Part shown: positions 1 through 8,474 of the stretch, piece after piece
How the letters are laid out: the number at the start of each line of letters is the position of its first letter
How positions within the stretch are numbered: the first letter of the stretch is position 1
Notes under the pieces: generated by a model
Seen by the model: only the letters and a program-made list of their open reading frames with translations
What the model was told of the DNA's origin: nothing
Database searches by the model: none
Position numbers and translations under genes: made by a program
NCBI RefSeq assembly: GCF_004297405.1
Contig: NZ_SCVC01000006.1
Coordinates: 682,001 to 746,000 of the forward strand
Length of the DNA stretch: 64,000 nt
Source: Reyranella sp.
GTDB taxonomy: Bacteria; Pseudomonadota; Alphaproteobacteria; Reyranellales; Reyranellaceae
Direction of reading: 5' to 3'

Positions 1-453
1 CGCGCGGCGGTCTTCGCTCTTGGACATGTCGAGGCCCGCGGTGCGGCTGGAATACCAGGCGCGTGTCGAGGCAAGATCCTCTGGGGAGCGAATCAACGCG
101 GCAAGTAAACTTGCCGCCTTGGCTTGTGTCGCCTCGTCCGACCGATGCGTCGCCTCGACATGCGCGCGGATGGCAGTAACGGGTGCGGGATTGGCCCCGG
201 CGATCGCGCGAAACAGCTCGTCGTAGGAACTGCCCCACCGCTCGAACATCGCCACGATAAGGCCCTCCTTCGTGCCGAACGCGTACTGAACGCCCCCTTT
301 CGTGATCCCTGTCGCTTTCGCCACTGCGTCGATCGTCAGGGCCGCCGCGCCGTGTTTGGTGACGATTTCCTCGGCAGCATCGAGCAAGTGCTCGCGATCG
401 ATCGTCCGAGGGCGACCTGGCGATCTGCCTTGTTCATCCACTTTATTTTTCAT
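1..453 (-). CDS. TetR/AcrR family regulator (C-terminus cut by window edge)
   Basis: The reverse strand reads 151 codons from an ATG at 453-451 to the edge without a stop. The N-terminal part is a TetR helix-turn-helix: RPRTIDREHLLDAAEEIV, then TIDAVAKATGITKGGVQYAFGTKEGL, at about residues 14-62. The rest is the start of a ligand-binding helical domain. It is divergent from the DHA2 exporter at 541, the usual arrangement for a local repressor of an efflux pump (compare SmvR/SmvA). A perfect 10-bp palindrome lies across its start codon, so autoregulation is likely. The inducer cannot be told from the sequence. Confidence 0.9.
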   Translation of the reverse strand, partial: MKNKVDEQGRSPGRPRTIDREHLLDAAEEIVTKHGAAALTIDAVAKATGITKGGVQYAFGTKEGLIVAMFERWGSSYDELFRAIAGANPAPVTAIRAHVEATHRSDEATQAKAASLLAALIRSPEDLASTRAWYSSRTAGLDMSKSEDRRA

Positions 454-460
454 ACGTATG
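451..460. promoter_or_regulatory. candidate TetR operator in the 87-bp divergent spacer
   Basis: CATACGTATG is a perfect 10-bp palindrome. It includes the reverse-strand start codon of the TetR gene and sits 81 bp before the exporter start. The surroundings are AT-rich (TATTTATATT follows). Position and symmetry suggest a repressor site serving both directions; this is inference. Confidence 0.5.
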
Positions 461-540
461 TATTTATATTAGAACGATTGGCCGTACAAGCGCGGCCCAA
501 TGCGATTCCTCTTGGACTAGTGCGCTTTCATGGTGAGTAG

Positions 541-2031
541 ATGACCATCAAGAACCGTTGGCTCGTGCTGACGATCCTATCCAGTGCCCTCTTCTTGATC
601 GTCATCGACATGACAGTGCTCTACACGGCGCTGCCGCGTTTGACGCACGATCTAGCGGCCACGGCGTCGGAGAAGCTCTGGATCATCAACGCCTATCCGC
701 TCGTGGTGGCCGGCCTCCTGCCAGGCCTTGGCACGCTCGGCGACAGGTTTGGCCATAAGCCGCTCTTCATCTACGGCCTCGGCGTGTTCGGCGCCGCGTC
801 CCTGCTCGCCGCCTATGCGCCCGTTCCTGCGGTGCTGGTTGGCGCGCGCGTACTGCTCGCAGTCGGCGCAGCAATGATGATGCCGGCGACGCTCTCCATC
901 ATCCGGCTTACCTTCGAGGACGAACGGGAGCGCTCTTTCGCCATCGGCATCTGGGCGGCAATCGCGTCAGGTGGTGCTGCAATCGGACCGGTGCTCGGCG
1001 GTTTCCTGCTCGAATATTTCTGGTGGGGTTCGGTCTTCCTCATCAACGTTCCCGTCGTTCTGATCGCCTTGGCGCTTGCCGTCAGGGTCATTCCGGATCG
1101 ACCGGCCAACACAGAACGTCCCTGGGACCTTATCGGCTCCGTACAGATTCTCGTTGGTCTGATTGGCATCGCCTATGCGATCAAGGAAGCAAGCAAACGC
1201 GCGCCATCATGGGAAGCCGTCGCCCTTGCCGCGATCATCGGCATCATCGCGTTGACGCTGTTCGTGCACCGCCAAAACCGACTGCCTCACAAGCTGATCG
1301 ACTTTTCGCTGTTCCGAGACACCCGCTTCTCGTCGGGCGTGGCGACAGCGTTGATTGCCTCGCTCGCGCTAATCGGGCTCGAACTCGCAATCTCGCAGAG
1401 GCTTCAGCTAGTGCTCGGCCTGTCACCGCTTGAGGCTGGGCTATTCATCATACCAATCCCGCTCGCCGCTTTCCTTGCCGGGCCACTCACCGGGCTCCTC
1501 ATGCCGCGCATCGGCGGGATCAACATCCTGTGGAGCTCCATGCTGGTTGCAGGAGCCGGCCTCGCGTTTTACCTGACCGTCCATAACGCTTCTCTCGGCG
1601 CACAGATCGCCGGCTTCGTCATACTGGGGTTCGGCATCGGTGCCGGGATGACCGCAGCATCGAGTGTCATCATGTTGAGCGCACCGGCCGATCGCGCCGG
1701 CATGGCCGCGTCGATCGAGGAGGTCTCCTATGAGCTCGGCGGCGCGATCGGCATCGCCATTCTCGGCAGCATCATGTCGGCGGTCTATTCGTTGTCGCTC
1801 GTACTGCCCGAAAGCATGGCTGTGTCGGAGATGGCCTATGACAGTCTCGACGAGGCCTTGATCATCGCTGAGAAAATGACCGGAGAGGCTGCGGCACTCC
1901 TCCGTCATCAGACTCACCAAGCCTTCGACCGGGCTTTTATTGTCGTTTCGGTCATAGCCAGCGCGCTGCTGCTTCTAACGGGCATCGCCGTCTGGCTCGG
2001 CACCCGCAAGCGCCGAACGCTTCTAGCGTAG
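541..2031 (+). CDS. DHA2-family MFS multidrug exporter (SmvA/QacA-like)
   Basis: Integral inner-membrane proton antiporter of 496 residues with about 14 hydrophobic segments, the usual size of the DHA2 family. Family signs include the N-terminal IVIDMTVLYTALP (residues 20-32), motif A GTLGDRFGHKP (about 63-73) and antiporter motif C AIGPVLGGF (about 147-155). The ATG at 541 follows a GGTGAG ribosome site. It is divergent from a TetR gene, which suggests drug- or biocide-inducible efflux as for SmvA (methyl viologen, cationic biocides) or QacA. The true substrate is unknown. Confidence 0.85.
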   Translation: MTIKNRWLVLTILSSALFLIVIDMTVLYTALPRLTHDLAATASEKLWIINAYPLVVAGLLPGLGTLGDRFGHKPLFIYGLGVFGAASLLAAYAPVPAVLVGARVLLAVGAAMMMPATLSIIRLTFEDERERSFAIGIWAAIASGGAAIGPVLGGFLLEYFWWGSVFLINVPVVLIALALAVRVIPDRPANTERPWDLIGSVQILVGLIGIAYAIKEASKRAPSWEAVALAAIIGIIALTLFVHRQNRLPHKLIDFSLFRDTRFSSGVATALIASLALIGLELAISQRLQLVLGLSPLEAGLFIIPIPLAAFLAGPLTGLLMPRIGGINILWSSMLVAGAGLAFYLTVHNASLGAQIAGFVILGFGIGAGMTAASSVIMLSAPADRAGMAASIEEVSYELGGAIGIAILGSIMSAVYSLSLVLPESMAVSEMAYDSLDEALIIAEKMTGEAAALLRHQTHQAFDRAFIVVSVIASALLLLTGIAVWLGTRKRRTLLA

Positions 2032-2041
2032 AATGACAAGA

Positions 2042-2118
2042 TGGTGCGCCCGGTTGGATTCGAACCAACGACCTACCGCTTAGAAGGCGGTTGCTCTAAT
2101 CCCCTGAGCTACGGGCGC
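2042..2118 (-). tRNA. tRNA-Arg (anticodon TCT)
   Basis: On the reverse strand a 77-nt cloverleaf is readable. The acceptor arms GCGCCCG/CGGGCGC are followed by A and an encoded CCA. The anticodon stem ACCGC/GCGGT closes a CTTCTAA loop with TCT at 34-36. The T arm has the standard TTCGAAT loop. Confidence 0.96.
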
Positions 2119-2142
2119 TTACCCGACAGTCGCTACGGACGC

Positions 2143-2445
2143 TCAATGCGTCCAACGGCCGACGCGTGTGTAGGAAAAATTGTCGGCATAGGCCTTGGGT
2201 CTCACTGGCCGGTTATGCGGCTGCTCGACCGTGTACTGCCAGCCGTTTTTCTCGGCATGGGCCTTGGCCTCTTCGAGGGTCGGGAAAAAGAGCCGGACCT
2301 GCTGCATGGTGTTGCGGGATCCCGTCCAGCCCATCAGCGGGTCGATCTCCTTGCGCGACGGCTCCGGCTCGAGCACCCATTCGAGGGTATTGGCCTGACC
2401 GGACTGCATGGCCGTCTTGGCCGGCTTGAAGATACGTACCTGCAT
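2143..2445 (-). CDS. NDUFS4-like complex I accessory protein (ETC complex I subunit conserved region)
   Basis: Predicted 100-residue protein starting [16 protein letters not shown], with the family core [20 protein letters not shown], a conserved tryptophan-serine/threonine stretch [15 protein letters not shown] and a C-terminal [11 protein letters not shown] block. This matches the alphaproteobacterial homologue of mitochondrial NDUFS4 (18-kDa subunit), a peripheral accessory subunit on the NADH-dehydrogenase module. The start at 2445 is preferred because GAGACGAGG lies just upstream and homology begins there; an upstream extension would run through tRNA-Pro. It sits between two tRNA genes on the same strand. 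Confidence 0.9.
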   Translation of the reverse strand: MQVRIFKPAKTAMQSGQANTLEWVLEPEPSRKEIDPLMGWTGSRNTMQQVRLFFPTLEEAKAHAEKNGWQYTVEQPHNRPVRPKAYADNFSYTRVGRWTH

Positions 2446-2479
2446 GGACCTCGTCTCTCCGTCGACAGTGGGCTGGTGC

Positions 2480-2556
2480 TGGTCGGGGCGGCCGGATTCG
2501 AACCGACGACCTTCTGCGCCCAAGGCAGACGCGCTACCAGACTGCGCTACGCCCCG
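2480..2556 (-). tRNA. tRNA-Pro (anticodon TGG)
   Basis: 77-nt cloverleaf on the reverse strand. The acceptor CGGGGCG pairs with CGCCCCG, followed by A and encoded CCA. The anticodon loop CTTGGGC has TGG at 34-36. The T arm is GTCGG-TTCGAAT-CCGGC. Confidence 0.96.
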
Positions 2557-2642
2557 TTTCCTGCACCGCCACAATGACGCGAGGGTTTCTACCAGCGGGC
2601 CGGGCGGCTCGAAAGTGCAAATTCCAAGTGATACGGTGAGGC

Positions 2643-3050
2643 ATGTTCGACCAGACACCCGAGGAAGGCCGTCCTGGCCGCGCCCCATCGATCAATGTCC
2701 TGGGGGGTGTGCTGGAGCCATGCTCTACGAGCCCGGTAACCGGCTTTTATCGCGACGGGTGCTGCAATACCGGCCGCGAAGACGTCGGCCTGCACACTGT
2801 TTGTGTCGTCATGACCGCCGAGTTCCTCGCTTTCTCCAGGTCGCAAGGCAATGACCTCAGCACACCGATGCCGCAGTACGGTTTTGCCGGCTTGCAGCCT
2901 GGCGACCGCTGGTGCCTCTGCGCCAGCCGCTGGAAAGAGGCGCTCGATGCCGGCGCCGCGCCGCTGGTCGTCCTCGAAGCCACGCACGTCGTCACCCTGC
3001 ATGTCGTATCGCTCGAGGCCTTGAAGCAGTACGCCTTCCGACCGCACTGA
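2643..3050 (+). CDS. DUF2237 family protein
   Basis: 135 residues dominated by the highly conserved DUF2237 signature: [18 protein letters not shown] near residue 18, [18 protein letters not shown] at about 37-54, and [18 protein letters not shown] at about 87-104. Several cysteines are conserved (CC and CLC), which suggests a metal site or redox use, but the family has no established function. It is a complete single-domain copy, divergent from tRNA-Pro and convergent with phzF, whose stop lies immediately after its own. Confidence 0.88.
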   Translation: MFDQTPEEGRPGRAPSINVLGGVLEPCSTSPVTGFYRDGCCNTGREDVGLHTVCVVMTAEFLAFSRSQGNDLSTPMPQYGFAGLQPGDRWCLCASRWKEALDAGAAPLVVLEATHVVTLHVVSLEALKQYAFRPH

Positions 3051-3941
3051 CTAGAGTTCGGCTTCTCCGCGCAGGACCGGAACGCACTGGCCGGCGATGG
3101 TGGCGCGGATGCCGTCCGCACCACGACGAGCAACGACGCGCAACAAGCTCGGCCGGCCCATGACGACACCCTGATGGATGTCGAATTGCTTCTCGGCGTC
3201 GCCCGACAGCGATAACAACAGCGCCCCTAACGGGCCCGCGGCACTGCCGGTCGCCGGGTCTTCGAAAGTACCGCCCAGTGGCGCGAACATCCGCGCCTGA
3301 ACCCTGCTCTCGCCTTCGTGGGCATAAAGGTAGAGCCCGAGCCGGCCCTTGAGGGCGCTCTCGCGCATCACCGACCTGCGGAAAGCGGCGATGTCCGGCG
3401 TCGCGCGCGCCAATGCCGTTGCTTCGACCTCGGCAATGACGAAGGGATTGCCCAGCGATGCCTGCACCGGCCGATGCGCTCGCACGATCACGTCATCGAC
3501 TTTCAGGTTGGCGCAGGCGGCAATCTCTTCGACCGGCAATTCGACACCGAGCGACAGCGGCTGCGGTGCTGCAATCGTCGCTCCGACTGGCGCCCCTGCC
3601 CCATCACGCTCGATTTGAACCTCGACGAGGCCAGCCAGCTCTTCGAACAGGAGCTTGCCGTCTTTGTCCCGGCCTTGTTGCGCCAGCACATAGCCAGTCC
3701 CGACATTGGGATGTCCGGCGAACGGCATCTCCGTCGTGCGCGTGAAGATGCGCACCCGTGCGGTGTTGGCGGGATTCTCCGGCGGCAACACGAAGGTCGT
3801 TTCGCTGAGATTGAACTCGGCAGCGAGAGACTGCATTTCCGCATCGCTCATGCCGCGCGCATCGGGGAACACGGCGAGCGGATTGCCGCCGAACCGTTGG
3901 TTCGTGAAGACGTCGACCGTCACGAAGGAATAGCGGCGCAT
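3051..3941 (-). CDS. PhzF family isomerase/epimerase
   Basis: Cytosolic 296-residue protein of the diaminopimelate-epimerase-like fold. The family blocks are in order: [18 protein letters not shown] near the start, [10 protein letters not shown] with the glutamate used as general acid/base in Phz[14 protein letters not shown], and [16 protein letters not shown] near residue 220. The start [12 protein letters not shown] at 3941 is preferred over a longer form because it aligns with the family and leaves one base after the fhs stop, which implies co-transcription. No phenazine genes are near, so a housekeeping or detoxifying isomerase is more likely than phenazine synthesis. Confidence 0.87.
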   Translation of the reverse strand: MRRYSFVTVDVFTNQRFGGNPLAVFPDARGMSDAEMQSLAAEFNLSETTFVLPPENPANTARVRIFTRTTEMPFAGHPNVGTGYVLAQQGRDKDGKLLFEELAGLVEVQIERDGAGAPVGATIAAPQPLSLGVELPVEEIAACANLKVDDVIVRAHRPVQASLGNPFVIAEVEATALARATPDIAAFRRSVMRESALKGRLGLYLYAHEGESRVQARMFAPLGGTFEDPATGSAAGPLGALLLSLSGDAEKQFDIHQGVVMGRPSLLRVVARRGADGIRATIAGQCVPVLRGEAEL

Positions 3942-3942
3942 G

Positions 3943-5610
3943 TCAGTGGAGTCCGTCGACTTCGCCCGACGGCGTGAGCCGGATGTGTTCCGCAGCAGGA
4001 ACACGCGGCAGGCCGGGCATCGTCATAATGTCGCCCGCCAGCGCCACCACGAAGCCGGCACCCGCCGAAAGCCGGACCTCACGGATCGGCAGCGTGTGTC
4101 CGGTCGGCGCCCCACGCAGTTCGGGATCGGCGGCGAAACTGTACTGCGTCTTGGCAATGCAGACCGGCAGCTTGCCGTAGCCCGCCGCCTCCAGTGCCTT
4201 CAGTCGTCGTTGCGCCGGCCCGGCGATGGCAACGCCGGAGGCGCGATAGATTTCCCGCGCCACGGTCTCGATCTTCTGCGACAGCGGAAGATCATCGGGA
4301 TAGAGCAGTTTGAAATTGGCCCTGCCCTCGTCGAGAGTGGCGACTGCCGCCCGAGCCAGCGCCTCGGCCCCTGCACCCCCCTTGGCCCAGTGCTCGCAGA
4401 GATAGGCCTTAGCGCCGGCCGCGGCGCACTTCTCCTCGATCACCTTCAGCTCGGCCGGCGTGTCGGTCAGGAAGCGATTGATGGCGACCAGCACTGGCAG
4501 ACCGAACTTGCCCAGGTTCTCGACGTGACGCAGCAGGTTCGGCAGGCCGCGTTCGACAGCCGCAACGTCCTCCTTCGCCAAAGCCTTTTCGTCGGCCCCG
4601 CCATGGAGTTTCAGTGCCCGCACGGTCGCGACGACGACGGCGAGTTCAGGCTTCAAGCCGGCCTGACGGCACTTGATGTCGAGAAACTTCTCGGCCCCCA
4701 GGTCCGCGCCGAAGCCCGCTTCGGTAACGACATAGTCGCCCAGCGCCAGGGCCGCGCGGGTTGCGATCACCGAGTTGCAGCCGTGGGCGATGTTGGCGAA
4801 CGGCCCGCCATGGATCAGCACTGGATTGTTTTCCAGCGTCTGCACGAGATTGGGCTTGGCCGCATCCTTGAGAACGGCGGCCATCGCTTCGGACGCCTTG
4901 AGATCGCCTGCTGTGATCGGCTTACCGTCACGCGTCTCGGCGACGACGATCTGCGACAGGCGCTTCTCGAGATCGGCAAGATCGCGGGCCAGGCAGAGAA
5001 TCGCCATGACCTCCGATGCGGTTGTGATGTCGAAACGGCCCTGGCGCGGAAAGCCGTTGGCGACGCCACCCAGGCTTACGACAATGTCGCGCAGCGCGCG
5101 ATCGTTCATGTCCATGACGCGCGGCCAGAACACGCGGCGGCTGTCGATGCCGAGCGTGTTGCCCCAGTAGATGTGATTGTCGAGCATCGCGGCCAGCAGG
5201 TTGTGGGCCGTCGTGATGGCGTGAAAGTCCCCAGTGAAATGCAGGTTGATGTCGGCCATGGGCACGATCTGCGCCTGCCCGCCGCCGGTGGCGCCGCCCT
5301 TCTGCCCGAAGCAAGGACCGAGGCTCGGCTCGCGCAGGGCAATCGCCGCCTTCCTGCCGATGCGGTTCAAGGCATCGCCAAGGCCGATCGTGGTCGTGGT
5401 CTTGCCCTCACCGGCCTTGGTCGGGCTGATGGCGGTGACCAGGATGAGGTGGCCCTGCTCGCGGCCTTCGAGCGATTTCAGATAGGCACCGTCGAGCTTG
5501 GCCTTGTCGCGGCCGTAGGGCTCCAGCGCTTCGTCTGGGATGCCGAGCCGTCCGGCGACTTCATTCATTGGCTTCTTGATTGCGCGCCGCGCGATCTCGA
5601 TATCCGACAT
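3943..5610 (-). CDS. fhs: formate--tetrahydrofolate ligase
   Basis: 555-residue cytosolic enzyme that makes 10-formyl-THF from formate, THF and ATP. The start [14 protein letters not shown] and full length match the family. The P-loop-like [15 protein letters not shown] lies at about 63-77, followed by [19 protein letters not shown] and [15 protein letters not shown], all classic FTHFS blocks. It is followed one base later by phzF. No folD or formate dehydrogenase is in view, so it probably feeds C1 units rather than a full methylotrophic pathway. Confidence 0.97.
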   Translation of the reverse strand: MSDIEIARRAIKKPMNEVAGRLGIPDEALEPYGRDKAKLDGAYLKSLEGREQGHLILVTAISPTKAGEGKTTTTIGLGDALNRIGRKAAIALREPSLGPCFGQKGGATGGGQAQIVPMADINLHFTGDFHAITTAHNLLAAMLDNHIYWGNTLGIDSRRVFWPRVMDMNDRALRDIVVSLGGVANGFPRQGRFDITTASEVMAILCLARDLADLEKRLSQIVVAETRDGKPITAGDLKASEAMAAVLKDAAKPNLVQTLENNPVLIHGGPFANIAHGCNSVIATRAALALGDYVVTEAGFGADLGAEKFLDIKCRQAGLKPELAVVVATVRALKLHGGADEKALAKEDVAAVERGLPNLLRHVENLGKFGLPVLVAINRFLTDTPAELKVIEEKCAAAGAKAYLCEHWAKGGAGAEALARAAVATLDEGRANFKLLYPDDLPLSQKIETVAREIYRASGVAIAGPAQRRLKALEAAGYGKLPVCIAKTQYSFAADPELRGAPTGHTLPIREVRLSAGAGFVVALAGDIMTMPGLPRVPAAEHIRLTPSGEVDGLH

Positions 5611-5687
5611 TATCGTTCCTCAAGCCCTACCACTCGACAGAGCCAGGACCCTAGCGGGCCAGACCAGTCGCGCCAACCGGAGAGACC

Positions 5688-6347
5688 ATGAAGAGCTGGC
5701 CCAAAATCGAAGGTACCCTCACCGATTATGTCGATAGCAATTGGCTGCGCGAGCCGCCGCTGCGTCGCCGGCTGCGTGAGGAAACGGCGAAGATGCCGGG
5801 CGCCGGCATGCAGATATCGGCCCATCAGGGACAGCAGATCGGCCTTCTCGCACGCGCGGTCGGCGTCCGGCGCGCCGTCGAGGTCGGTACCTTCACGGGC
5901 TATTCCTCGCTCTGCATCGCCGAGGCGCTTCCGGCAGACGGCAAGCTCTGGTGCTGTGATGTCAGCACCGATTGGACCAAGGTCGCGCGACGCTATTGGA
6001 AGGAAGCGGGCGTCGACGGACGCATCGAGCTCACCATCGGCCCGGCACGCGACACGCTCGACTGGCTGCTGGCACAAGGCCTGACCGGCCAGCTCGACCT
6101 CGCCTTCATCGATGCCGACAAGGAGAACTACGACACCTACTATGAGCGCTGCCTAAAGCTGGTGCGGCCCGGCGGTCTCATCCTGGCCGACAATGTCCTG
6201 TGGGATGGCTCGGTGGCCGACCCGGCCGATGTCGATGCCGACACCAAAGCGATCCGCGCACTGAACGCCAAGCTCAAGTCAGACGAGCGTGTCGATCTCG
6301 TCCTGTTCGCCGTCGGCGATGGCATGACCTGCGCCCTCAAGCGCTGA
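5688..6347 (+). CDS. class I SAM-dependent O-methyltransferase (COMT/caffeoyl-CoA OMT-like)
   Basis: 219-residue cytosolic methyltransferase. The SAM-binding motif EVGTFTGYSSLCIAEALP is near residue 65, CCDVSTDW is motif II, FIDADKENYDTYYE near 145 carries the metal-binding aspartates of this family, and RPGGLILADNVLWDG follows. The length is typical. It is divergent from fhs across 77 bp. The acceptor (catechol, flavonoid-like or other) is not indicated by neighbours. Confidence 0.88.
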   Translation: MKSWPKIEGTLTDYVDSNWLREPPLRRRLREETAKMPGAGMQISAHQGQQIGLLARAVGVRRAVEVGTFTGYSSLCIAEALPADGKLWCCDVSTDWTKVARRYWKEAGVDGRIELTIGPARDTLDWLLAQGLTGQLDLAFIDADKENYDTYYERCLKLVRPGGLILADNVLWDGSVADPADVDADTKAIRALNAKLKSDERVDLVLFAVGDGMTCALKR

Positions 6348-6361
6348 CGCGCAGCAACGGC

Positions 6362-6859
6362 TCAGCCGTTGCCGAAGATCGGGTGCTTGACCTTGTCGCC
6401 CGGCTTGATCCCCAGCATCCGCGCGCTGCCGCCGTTGATTTCGAGAACGGCGCGCACAGGGAACTTGCTGGGGATTGGATCGGTCGAGTGCGGCACGGCA
6501 TTGGAGTGAATGCTACGGATCGTGCCATCTGCGGCGATGAAGAGCATGTCGAGCGGGATCAGCGTGTTCTTCATCCAGAAGCTGACCGGCGCTTCCTGAT
6601 AGAAGTCGAACAGCATGCCATCGTAGGGGCCGAGCTTCTCGCGAAACATCAGGCCGCGAGCACGTTCGGTATCGTTGAGGGCCAGCTCGATGTCGAACTT
6701 GAGTTCCCGGCCGCCGGTCTCGATCAAGAGCGATGAGCGTTGGAACTGGATGTCGCCGCTGTTCTGCGCGAGGGCGGCGCCGGCTGCGAGAGCGAACGGT
6801 GCGCCAAGAAGGAGGCGACGGCCAAGCCGCCCTCCGGAACCTGCAAATGCCATAGCCAT
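6362..6859 (-). CDS. exported DUF192 family protein
   Basis: 165 residues from the ATG at 6859. The N-terminus GRLGRRLLLGAPFALAAGAALAQ is a signal peptide with twin arginine before a hydrophobic core, cleavage after ALAQ. The mature part has the DUF192 blocks ERARGLMFREKLGPYDGMLF, VSFWMKNTLIPLDMLFI and ARMLGIKPGDKV. A longer start at 6940 would add a non-homologous stretch that overlaps the riboswitch promoter region. Function of the family is unknown; the protein probably acts in the periplasm. It is divergent from the thiamine operon and convergent with the O-methyltransferase. Confidence 0.85.
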   Translation of the reverse strand: MAMAFAGSGGRLGRRLLLGAPFALAAGAALAQNSGDIQFQRSSLLIETGGRELKFDIELALNDTERARGLMFREKLGPYDGMLFDFYQEAPVSFWMKNTLIPLDMLFIAADGTIRSIHSNAVPHSTDPIPSKFPVRAVLEINGGSARMLGIKPGDKVKHPIFGNG

Positions 6860-6930
6860 GGATAGAGCGTGGACGGCGATTTCGTCAAACCGATGATGCT
6901 TGCGTGACAGAGGCTCTGTAACCATAGTGG

Positions 6931-7025
6931 CCCCGCTCATCGGGGGGAGCCGCTTCGCGGCTGAGAGGTTCGAAAGAACGACCCCGGGAACCTGATCCGG
7001 TTAATGCCGGCGTAGGGACTGGTGG
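6931..7025 (+). promoter_or_regulatory. TPP riboswitch (THI box) controlling the downstream ABC operon
   Basis: The aptamer core is clear: P3 hairpin GCCGC-TTC-GCGGC followed by CTGAGAGG, ACCCCGGGAACCTGATCC, P5 CCGG-TTAATG-CCGG and GCGTAGGGA. The SD-like TAGGGA (7013-7018) is part of the aptamer itself. P1 can be drawn as 6937-6943 (TCATCGG) with 7019-7025 (CTGGTGG), which includes the GTG start codon at 7022. With no room for a separate expression platform, TPP binding would directly block initiation. A weak promoter TTGCGT-N17-CATAGT lies at 6900-6928. Confidence 0.93.
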
Positions 7026-7738
7026 CTGACTTGGTCGTTCCTTCTCTCTCCGTGCGCGACGCGCGCATCGCCTTCGACGGCCACCTCGTTGCCGAGCGGT
7101 TGTCATTCGACATGCCCGCCGGACGCACGACTTGCCTGCTGGGCCGTAGCGGCGTCGGCAAGACTTCCCTGCTCCGTCATCTCGCCGGCCTTCTGCCGGA
7201 CACCGCGCGCGCCGCACCGCTGGCCTATATGGCGCAGCAGGACCGGCTGCTGCCCTGGCTCAGCGTCCTCGACAATGTGCTCCTGGGCTACCGCTTGCGC
7301 GGCGACGATGCGGCACGCCGCGCGGCCGAGCCACGCGCCCGTGCCCTGCTGGCCGAGGTAGGGCTCGGCGACCGGCTTAGCGCTCTGCCTCGCACGCTCT
7401 CCGGTGGCATGCGCCAACGGGCAGCACTGGCCCGCACGCTGTGCGAGGATCGCCCGGTGATCCTGATGGACGAGCCCTTCGCCCATCTCGATGCCGTGAC
7501 GCGCCTCGATCTACAGGACCTTGCCGTGCGCCTGCTGGCCGGACGAACGGCCGTGCTGGTCACACACGATCCGCTCGAAGCGCTGCGCGTTGGCCATGAA
7601 GTCCGGGTTCTGCACGGATCTCCCTTCACTGTGGGCCAGGCGATCGTTCCGCCGGGACCAGCGCCGCGCGACCCCGGCGATCCCGCGCTGCTGGCCCTGC
7701 AGGCGCAGCTGATTCGCGATCTACGGGGCATCGCGTGA
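7022..7738 (+). CDS. thiZ: ABC transporter ATPase for thiamine pyrimidine precursor (ThiZ-like)
   Basis: 238-residue ATPase. Walker A GRSGVGKTS near residue 42, Q-loop YMAQQDRLLPWLS, signature LSGGMRQRAALARTL, Walker B VILMDEPFAHLD and switch histidine VTHDPLEAL are all present. The GTG start lies within the riboswitch P1. It is followed by a permease overlapping by 4 bp and a THI5/NMT1-type binding protein, the ThiXYZ layout for hydroxymethylpyrimidine or formylaminopyrimidine uptake. Assignment of substrate rests on the riboswitch and the binding protein class. Confidence 0.87.
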   Translation: MADLVVPSLSVRDARIAFDGHLVAERLSFDMPAGRTTCLLGRSGVGKTSLLRHLAGLLPDTARAAPLAYMAQQDRLLPWLSVLDNVLLGYRLRGDDAARRAAEPRARALLAEVGLGDRLSALPRTLSGGMRQRAALARTLCEDRPVILMDEPFAHLDAVTRLDLQDLAVRLLAGRTAVLVTHDPLEALRVGHEVRVLHGSPFTVGQAIVPPGPAPRDPGDPALLALQAQLIRDLRGIA

Positions 7739-8472
7739 GGCCGCTCATCACCGCGCTCGGCCTGCTCGTCGCCTGGGAACTCCTTGTGCGGCTCACAAGA
7801 GTGCCGCCGTACATCCTGCCGCCACCGTCGCGTGTTGCATCGGTCTTGATCGATCGCTTCGACTTGCTTCTGGAGCAGGCGCTGTGGACCGGTGCCGAAA
7901 TGATCCTGGGCCTCGTGCTCGGTCTCGTGCTGGGCTCGGCACTCGCGGTCGTCTTTGCGGCCTCGGCGGGCTGGCGGCGCTGGGCACTGCCGTTGGTGAT
8001 CGTCTCGCAGGCCATTCCGGTAATCGCCGTCGCTCCGCTGCTGGTGCTGTGGCTAGGCTACGGCATGGCCTCGAAAGTCGCGATGGCCGCCCTGGTGATC
8101 TTCTTCCCGGTGGTCAGCAGCCTCTATGACGGTCTGCGCCGAACCGACGAAGGCTGGCTTGAATTGGCGCGCACGATGGATGCGCCGCCACGCGCGATTC
8201 TCCTGCAGATCAAGCTGCCGGCAGCCCTGCCCGCCTTTGCGTCCGGCGCGCGTATCGCTGCTGCCGTCGCGCCGATCGGCGCGGTGATCGGCGAATGGGT
8301 CGGCGCCAGCGCCGGCCTCGGCTACCTGATGACCCAGCAACTCGCACGCGGACAGACGCCACTCGCCTTTGCCGCCCTGTTCGTTCTCTGCCTGCTGGGC
8401 CTCGGGCTCTACACGGCGACCGACCGCCTCCTGCGGCGGCTGGTGCCGTGGCAATCGTTTCAAGGAGACTGA
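7735..8472 (+). CDS. thiX: ABC transporter permease (ThiX-like)
   Basis: 245-residue inner-membrane permease with about six hydrophobic segments and the BPD_transp_1 EAA loop near residues 140-165 (ELARTMDAPPRAILLQIKLP). It belongs to the SsuC/TauC/ThiX group. The GTG start overlaps the thiZ stop in GTGA, so translation is likely coupled. It is followed by the binding protein after two bases. Confidence 0.87.
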   Translation: MRPLITALGLLVAWELLVRLTRVPPYILPPPSRVASVLIDRFDLLLEQALWTGAEMILGLVLGLVLGSALAVVFAASAGWRRWALPLVIVSQAIPVIAVAPLLVLWLGYGMASKVAMAALVIFFPVVSSLYDGLRRTDEGWLELARTMDAPPRAILLQIKLPAALPAFASGARIAAAVAPIGAVIGEWVGASAGLGYLMTQQLARGQTPLAFAALFVLCLLGLGLYTATDRLLRRLVPWQSFQGD

Positions 8473-8474
8473 CG

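Noticed and set aside
2041..2577. 178-codon frame across tRNA genes
   Set aside because: The sequence (VGFEPTTYRLEGGCSNPLSYG) is the typical false translation of tRNA genes.
3940..5691. 583-codon plus-strand open frame
   Set aside because: It is antisense to fhs, whose product matches formate-tetrahydrofolate ligase over its full length; the forward frame has no family-like sequence.
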